Below are positions 4,662 to 8,829 of a DNA stretch of 8,829 bases, piece after piece; position 1 is the stretch's first letter, and every line of letters starts with the position of its first letter. The notes beneath the pieces were generated by a model. It was given only the letters and a program-made list of their open reading frames with translations, was not told the origin of the DNA and did not search any database. The stretch is from the NCBI GenBank assembly GCA_021741925.1, contig JAIOWW010000044.1, forward strand, positions 1-8,829. The letters run 5' to 3'. Origin of the DNA: Pontimonas sp. (GTDB lineage Bacteria > Actinomycetota > Actinomycetes > Actinomycetales > Microbacteriaceae). A program made the translations under genes and the position numbers.

Positions 4662-5927
4662 GTGTCTCTTCGCCCGGTGACAGAGTTGGCAGGCGCACGG
4701 CGTGCAGGCTTCGTCACCTTTTTCTTGCTGGGGCACATGGTGTTATCCTCTGTTGCCTGGGTCCCCGAATACATCGAGAGACTCAACGTTTCTTTTGCCA
4801 CCTGGGGTGTCATTCTCAGCTTCGCGCCTCTGGGAGCTATTAGCGCAATTGTGATTGCGCCCATTCTGATAAACAAATTGGGCGTAACCCCCGTGATGCG
4901 AATCGCGGCAATCTTGTCAGTCTTCTTTCTAGTCCCCCTTGGCTTCACGAGTTCAGTGCCATCTTGGGCAGCCCTGAATATGGTCTTTAACTTTCTTGCA
5001 TCACTTGCAGGTGTTTCAATCAACACTCACGCTGTCTTACTCCAAAAAAAAGTGAATGAACCCATCCTGAGCGGTATGCACGCTGGATGGAGTTTGGGCG
5101 CTGTAGCCGCAGCTGCATCGGGTGCCATCGCAACGCTCCTCATCTCCCTCGAGGTTTACTTAATCGCTACGGCAATCGTGACGGTCATTGGATTCGAGGT
5201 CTCAGCGCGTTATCTACTTTCGCCGGCAAACGATGGCCACCATGAAGAGAGAGTCAACGGAAGTAGGACGCGCATCACAAAGATTCCGGCGCGGCTTTGG
5301 CTGCTCGCATTTGGCTTGTTGTGCGCCGTAATGCCGGAAATATCCGTGCTCGAGTGGTCAGCTGTTCTCGCTCGAGACACTGGGGCAGAGTTGGCGCTGA
5401 GGGCCTTACCCTTCGCCACCTTCATGGTGGGAATGATTACAGGGCGCCTTTCAGTGAACCGACTGGCTCTTCGTTTTGATGTTCATGCAATCGCTGTCTC
5501 CGGAGCCGCCGCGGGAGCCGCCGCAATGGGTGCGGGTATCGCTGGTGCGGCTCTGTTCTCGAATGCCTCATCCACGGGCGCAATAGTCTGGTTGGCAGCG
5601 TTGTGGCTTTTCGCAGGCCTTGGTCTCGCTCCACTCGGTCCAACGATGATCTCAACCGGGAGCCATGTTCCAGGGGTGATGACAACGCAGGCGATAGGAA
5701 TTCTGAGCTTTGTGGCTCAGAGCGTCTCCATTCTCGCGAAGGTCTTGATGGGAGCCATTGCAGAAGGCGTAGCTGTCTCTGCGGCATTTGCAGTTCCCGT
5801 GGCACTACTGGGAATTGGCGCGCTAATTGCTCATCGAACATCAGAGAGTACTAAGCGGATTGAACTGGCACTTGCGAACCCACCCACGGGGCCGCTTCCG
5901 ATTATTTCTGCGGATCGGCAAGACTGA
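4662..5927 (+). CDS. MFS transporter, YbjJ/FucP-like
   Basis: The product (421 residues from GTG 4662) is very hydrophobic with about 12 membrane helices and a hydrophilic central loop (about residues 187-210). Features of the YbjJ/fucose-permease-like branch are visible: the helix with FNFLASLAGVSINTHAVLLQ, then SGMHAGWSLGA, then LEWSAVLARDTGAE at the start of the second half, then MITGRL. GTG 4662 is preferred because AGG (4653-4655) lies 6 bases upstream. TTG 4656, in frame two codons earlier, has no ribosome site at usable distance. It lies about 48 bases after the enolase-superfamily gene, so co-transcription is likely and the cargo is probably the sugar acid or sugar acted on by that enzyme; direction is not decided by sequence. 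It ends 11 bases from the convergent SDR gene. Confidence 0.85.
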   Translation: MSLRPVTELAGARRAGFVTFFLLGHMVLSSVAWVPEYIERLNVSFATWGVILSFAPLGAISAIVIAPILINKLGVTPVMRIAAILSVFFLVPLGFTSSVPSWAALNMVFNFLASLAGVSINTHAVLLQKKVNEPILSGMHAGWSLGAVAAAASGAIATLLISLEVYLIATAIVTVIGFEVSARYLLSPANDGHHEERVNGSRTRITKIPARLWLLAFGLLCAVMPEISVLEWSAVLARDTGAELALRALPFATFMVGMITGRLSVNRLALRFDVHAIAVSGAAAGAAAMGAGIAGAALFSNASSTGAIVWLAALWLFAGLGLAPLGPTMISTGSHVPGVMTTQAIGILSFVAQSVSILAKVLMGAIAEGVAVSAAFAVPVALLGIGALIAHRTSESTKRIELALANPPTGPLPIISADRQD

Positions 5928-5938
5928 ACGATGGGCCC

Positions 5939-6712
5939 TCACCCTTCGAGATAGGCGCCTCCATCGACAACGAGGGCTGCGCCATTTACCCAGCGAGCCT
6001 CATCCGACAGCAGAAACAAAATGGAGCCGGCAATATCCTCGGGCATAGCTATGAGTCCAGAGTCACGGCCCTCTTGTAGCACCGCGGCAGCGCCCAGTTC
6101 GGATCCTGAATACTCCTTCAACCAGCTCTCCAACATCGGCGTATCCACGCCACCAGGCATCACAACGTTTACGCGCACCCTGTCGTCTTTCAACTCAAGT
6201 GCCCACGCTTTCGCCATATGGTTCAACGCTGCCTTAGCTGAGTCATAGACAAGATTCTTCTTATTTACTCGAAGTGCGTTAGTGCTACTGACCACGACGA
6301 TCGAACCCTCTGAATCGCGAAGGTAGGGAGTAGAGGACTGCGCAACAAGGAGTTGCGCCAATACGTTAACGGCCATAACGGATTTCCACTCGTCGGGTGT
6401 AACCGAAAGCCAGTCCTGGTGAAAAGCAACTGCAGCATTTAGAACCACACCGGAAAGCCCGCCCCACATTGCGGACGCACGATGGGGTAATTCCGTTGCC
6501 GCACTGCTGTCCCCCAGGTCCGCCCAGATGTAACGGGCTTTTGTGGAATCTGCCAAGAGCTCTGACACGGACGCAGGGAGATCCTCTTCCGGCTTCTGGC
6601 CGTGAAGAATTACCCTCGCGCCCTTCGAAAGCAATCGTTCCGCGACAGCAAGACCAATACCTGAAGTCGAGCCCGTAACGAGGATGATTTTTCCCTCTAA
6701 GCGATTCACCAT
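5939..6712 (-). CDS. Classical short-chain dehydrogenase/reductase (SDR)
   Basis: This 257-residue protein has the usual length and motifs of a classical SDR. It has the Rossmann glycine motif TGSTSGIG (13-20), D65 near the adenine ring, LNAAVA (91-96) in place of the common NNAG, N116, the active-site serine region SST (142-144), Y156-DSA-K160, PGG (186-188) and the C-terminal VVDGGAYLEG. The end of strand 2 reads ILHGQK (35-40) without the aspartate typical of NAD specificity and with K40, so NADP(H) is possible. It would oxidise or reduce a hydroxyl/keto group, here presumably on a sugar or sugar acid because of its neighbours. The ATG at 6712 has AAGGGG close upstream (2 bases). It is divergent from the 641-residue enzyme across 42 bases with overlapping promoters. 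Confidence 0.88.
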   Translation of the reverse strand: MVNRLEGKIILVTGSTSGIGLAVAERLLSKGARVILHGQKPEEDLPASVSELLADSTKARYIWADLGDSSAATELPHRASAMWGGLSGVVLNAAVAFHQDWLSVTPDEWKSVMAVNVLAQLLVAQSSTPYLRDSEGSIVVVSSTNALRVNKKNLVYDSAKAALNHMAKAWALELKDDRVRVNVVMPGGVDTPMLESWLKEYSGSELGAAAVLQEGRDSGLIAMPEDIAGSILFLLSDEARWVNGAALVVDGGAYLEG

Positions 6713-6724
6713 ATCCCCTTAATG

Positions 6725-6737
6725 CTATAGGATATTG
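6725..6737. promoter_or_regulatory. Second copy of the operator-like element, in the divergent SDR / 641-aa promoter
   Basis: CTATAGGATATTG matches the palindrome at 3476-3488 in 11 of 13 positions. It contains TAGGAT (6728-6733), a TANNNT -10 for the plus-strand gene at 6755. On the minus strand TATCCT (6734-6729) is a TANNNT -10 for the SDR. The two -10 elements use nearly the same bases, so a single bound regulator would cover both promoters. Confidence 0.45.
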
Positions 6738-6742
6738 TCATC

Positions 6743-6750
6743 GAGAGGAG
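6743..6750 (+). promoter_or_regulatory. Ribosome binding site deciding GTG 6755
   Basis: GAGAGGAG ends 4 bases before GTG 6755. It is one of the clearest Shine-Dalgarno sequences in the window and supports the GTG start of the 641-residue protein. Confidence 0.7.
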
Positions 6751-6754
6751 AACC

Positions 6755-8680
6755 GTGCCTTCGCACATACCCACTATTCCAACCCCCACGGCTTCAAGTA
6801 TCCTCCCGCATTGGGTCCAGCAGCAGCAAGATCTTATTCACGATCTGAAGAGTGCTGTTGAGGAATTCGTTTCCCGCTACGTGCGACCTGACGGGACACT
6901 TATTTGGCGGGATCAGTGGCCAGGAATGGACGGATCGGATGATCCGTACGAAGGCTTTCAATATTTTCCGCTTTTTTACGCCCTTACCGGCGACGAGCGC
7001 ATTTATGAGCTGGGCAGGAAGATATGGGATGGAATAACTTGGCAATGGACTGAGTACGGTCAGATTGTTCGCGAGTTTGACGGTTACTACGACTGGATGC
7101 ACCACGGCGAAGCTAACCTCTACCACTATTTTTTTGGGCTCACAAAGCCAGAATCACTGCAGGATCGCACAAGGGCTGTTCGCTTCGCGAAAATGTACAC
7201 CGGGGACGACCCGGAAGCTGCAAATTTTGACAAAGAGTTGGGAATTGTGCGAGCCCCGATGTCTGGGGCTCGAGGGCCGAGATTTGAGACAACTCACGAA
7301 GATTGGATGACTCATCGGGGTGTGCTCGACTCTTACCACGCCCCTTTTGAAGACATGGAGACGTCACCGTTTGATTTAGGAACGTGCAATTGGTCGGATG
7401 ATGCGGTGTATGAAGAGGTCGTTCGACTCATGAACGAGCGCATGACTCGCGGTGATGTACCCCTGAACATGAACGCGTCGGGACAGATGACCCACGCATA
7501 CATGTATACCCATGACTCGTATTTCACAGACTGGGTGCTGAGATATCTCACCCAGTGGAGAAATAGAGCCAATTCAAACAACGGCATAATCCCAGACAAT
7601 GTGGGGCTTGGAGGACAAGTCGGCGAATATCTGGATGGCAAATGGTGGGGCGGGCACTACGGGTGGCGCTGGCCCCATGGCCTGATCACCATCATTGAGC
7701 CAATAGTCAATATCGTTTCAAACGCACTCCTCATGACCGGTGATGAGACCGCCCTGTCTCTAGCCCGAGAACAGATTGACAAGAATTATTCGCTCGGGAA
7801 AGAGATCAGTGGTGTGTGGCACACACCAAACAAACACTTCGATTCGGGCTGGAGCGACTATAGGCCAGCTAACCCGTACCACGCGATTCACCTGTGGTGC
7901 AGGTCACTAGCAGCGGAGGATAAAGAACGAATAGAGCGTTGTCGCGGAGCACTTGACTGGACCAATGTCTCCATCGCTGAAAAACCATTCAGCGTGAAGC
8001 ATTACAACACCAATACCTTGCCCTGGTATGAATACATCAATGGCAATCTGCCGAATTACCCAGACCAAGTCCTTGAGGCGAATAGGCGTCTACTTGATCA
8101 GCAACTGACTCGTCTGCGTTCTCCCCACGGGGACCCTCGGGTTTGGGACTCCGTGGAGCAAATCAATGACTACCCCGAATCTTTGAGTATGCAGGTTGAC
8201 GGATATGCAATTCACGCATGGCAGGAGTTCAATCCTCTGTACTTTGAGTCACTCGTTCAGCTCCAGTGGGGTGCTCCCATGCACATCTCGCACGGCGGAT
8301 TTCAGTTTGCGACACTGCGCTATTTTGACCCCGTGAATGAGACACCCGGTCTCCCGTCCGGTGTTAGCGCCCTCATCAGCTCAATAAGTGGAGAGCACGC
8401 AATGGTGAACCTAGGAAACAGCGCAATCGAAGATTCGCGAATTACGGTTCAAGCAGGGGCCTTCGGAGAGCACACAATCCAGAGTGCCCATGTGATCGTC
8501 GACAATGAAATTGTGGCAACTCACGTTATCGGCGGTCCTTGGTTCGAAATTGTTGTCCCGGCCAAATCTTTAGTCACCCTTCGACTGGAGATGTCTCGCC
8601 ACTCTCGCACGCCAAGTTATGAGACGCCTTTTCAATCAGCTGAAGAGTGGGATCCACTCATCAAACCCAGGGTTTTCTAG
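6755..8680 (+). CDS. Putative cytoplasmic (alpha/alpha)-barrel carbohydrate-active enzyme, family not recognised
   Basis: This 641-residue protein has no signal peptide (start MPSHIPTIPTPTASSILPHW), so it should act in the cytoplasm. Residues about 20-525 are helix-rich and dense in Trp, Tyr, His and Asp, as in six-hairpin (alpha/alpha)6 glycosidases and lyases. Similar helical blocks recur: FYALTGDERIYELGRKIWD (74-92) and NALLMTGDETALSLAREQID (323-342), with a looser one at YTHDSYFTDWVLRYL (251-265). Polar clusters that could line an active site are REFDGYYDWMHHGE (106-119), DNVGLGGQVGEYLDGKWWGG (281-300), GWRWPHG (303-309) and NKHFDSGWSDYRPANP (359-374). A block MHISHGG (509-515) leads into a beta-rich C-terminal domain (about 530-613). 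A glycosidase or unsaturated-oligosaccharide hydrolase role is inferred from fold signs and neighbours. The start is GTG 6755 after GAGAGGAG. Confidence 0.6.
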   Translation: MPSHIPTIPTPTASSILPHWVQQQQDLIHDLKSAVEEFVSRYVRPDGTLIWRDQWPGMDGSDDPYEGFQYFPLFYALTGDERIYELGRKIWDGITWQWTEYGQIVREFDGYYDWMHHGEANLYHYFFGLTKPESLQDRTRAVRFAKMYTGDDPEAANFDKELGIVRAPMSGARGPRFETTHEDWMTHRGVLDSYHAPFEDMETSPFDLGTCNWSDDAVYEEVVRLMNERMTRGDVPLNMNASGQMTHAYMYTHDSYFTDWVLRYLTQWRNRANSNNGIIPDNVGLGGQVGEYLDGKWWGGHYGWRWPHGLITIIEPIVNIVSNALLMTGDETALSLAREQIDKNYSLGKEISGVWHTPNKHFDSGWSDYRPANPYHAIHLWCRSLAAEDKERIERCRGALDWTNVSIAEKPFSVKHYNTNTLPWYEYINGNLPNYPDQVLEANRRLLDQQLTRLRSPHGDPRVWDSVEQINDYPESLSMQVDGYAIHAWQEFNPLYFESLVQLQWGAPMHISHGGFQFATLRYFDPVNETPGLPSGVSALISSISGEHAMVNLGNSAIEDSRITVQAGAFGEHTIQSAHVIVDNEIVATHVIGGPWFEIVVPAKSLVTLRLEMSRHSRTPSYETPFQSAEEWDPLIKPRVF

Positions 8681-8686
8681 CAAAGA

Positions 8687-8727
8687 GGAAAGTTCCGATA
8701 CAGGTTCTTAGGAACAATCAGGAACAA
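8687..8727. repeat. Cluster of GGAAC / GTTCC half-sites between convergent genes
   Basis: The direct repeat AGGAACAA occurs at 8710-8717 and 8720-8727, a 10-base period (one helical turn). Upstream are GTTCC (8692-8696) and the near-palindrome GTTCTTAGGAAC (8704-8715), with GGAA at 8687-8690 as a further half-site. The helical phasing suits protein binding. A long imperfect stem between the GTTCC and GGAAC copies is also possible, but no T-run follows on the plus strand. Confidence 0.3.
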
Positions 8728-8785
8728 CCCCAGATCACCACTCACCTGACTCGAAATAGTCCACAAAAAATCAAAGCAAGGGTTG

Positions 8786-8829
8786 TCAGTTCTTGACTGC
8801 GCCCGCAAGTACGCCGCGCACCATCAGTC
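8786..8829 (-). CDS. C-terminal end of a CUT1-type carbohydrate ABC transporter permease (partial)
   Basis: Read on the minus strand, the window edge gives LMVRGVLAGAVKN followed by TGA at 8788-8786. The ending RG-hydrophobic-x-AGAVK is characteristic of MalG-like permeases of carbohydrate uptake ABC transporters (CUT1 family), which commonly end in xRGLxAGAVKG. Only 14 codons are visible, so the call rests on this one motif. If correct, an inner-membrane oligosaccharide importer gene converges on the 641-residue enzyme across about 105 bases, which fits a cytoplasmic role for that enzyme on an imported sugar. The rest of the transporter should lie to the right of the window. Confidence 0.65.
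   Translation of the reverse strand, partial: LMVRGVLAGAVKN

Noticed and set aside
5437..5841. Minus-strand frame of 134 codons inside the MFS gene
   Set aside because: It is Arg/Pro/Leu-rich antisense sequence typical of a shadow frame; the MFS frame has clear membrane helices and family motifs.
5928..5938. Terminator between the convergent MFS and SDR genes
   Set aside because: The spacer is 11 bases; GGGCCC is present but there is no stem-loop with a T-run.
8760..8785. Possible terminator for the minus-strand permease (TTTTTT run on the minus strand)
   Set aside because: Only a 4-bp CAAG/CTTG stem precedes the T-run, too weak to call an intrinsic terminator.
1..8829. CRISPR arrays, tRNA/rRNA genes, insertion sequences, phage genes
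   Set aside because: No spaced repeats, clover-leaf sequence, transposase-like frame or phage structural gene was found on reading both strands.

Overview
The window looks like chromosomal DNA of a compact, moderately GC-rich actinobacterium. Microbacteriaceae is my best guess, by inference only. The grounds are: GTG/TTG starts, very tight gene packing (convergent stops overlapping or a few bases apart), several start codons placed 6-8 bases after a TANNNT -10 hexamer (the actinobacterial leaderless arrangement), a VapBC-type toxin-antitoxin pair of actinobacterial style, and a DUF2231-cytochrome b5 membrane fusion. I see no rRNA, tRNA, CRISPR array, insertion sequence or convincing intrinsic terminator. 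No gene-free stretch exceeds 300 bases; the longest are 1-170 (which may hold the tail of an upstream gene) and about 2316-2437.

Left part (1-3433), accessory/housekeeping genes. A possible gene tail (1-87) is followed by a small antibiotic-biosynthesis-monooxygenase (ABM) domain protein (171-458). This converges, with a 4-base stop overlap, on a membrane-anchored cytochrome b5-like haem protein (455-1261, minus). Divergent from that is a Pr6Pr/AIG1-like six-helix membrane protein (1344-1973, plus). It converges on two small, translationally coupled two-helix membrane proteins read from the minus strand (2142-2315, then 1978-2139). Next come a VapB/FitA-like antitoxin and a PIN-domain toxin (2438-3057, plus) and a second ABM protein (3116-3433), about 36 % identical to the first.

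Right part (3434-8829), a sugar-acid/oligosaccharide catabolic block, somewhat more AT-rich. A mandelate-racemase-subgroup enolase-superfamily protein (3492-4613) and a YbjJ/FucP-like MFS transporter (start about 4662, end 5927) form an apparent operon. A short-chain dehydrogenase (5939-6712, minus) and a 641-residue protein (6755-8680, plus) are transcribed divergently. The latter looks like a cytoplasmic (alpha/alpha)-barrel carbohydrate-active enzyme with a C-terminal beta domain, of a family I cannot name. At the right edge the last 14 residues of a CUT1-type sugar ABC transporter permease are read from the minus strand.

How they may work together (inference): an ABC transporter and/or the MFS carrier imports a carbohydrate, the 641-residue enzyme cleaves or trims it in the cytoplasm, the SDR changes its oxidation state, and the enolase-superfamily enzyme dehydrates (or isomerises) the resulting sugar acid. 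The enolase promoter and the SDR/641-residue divergent promoter carry closely similar 13-base elements (perfect palindrome CTATATGATATAG at 3476-3488, and CTATAGGATATTG at 6725-6737). Both overlap the -10 in the same register, which suggests one regulator controls both arms. The substrate is unknown, and this block is the best candidate in the window for an undescribed pathway.
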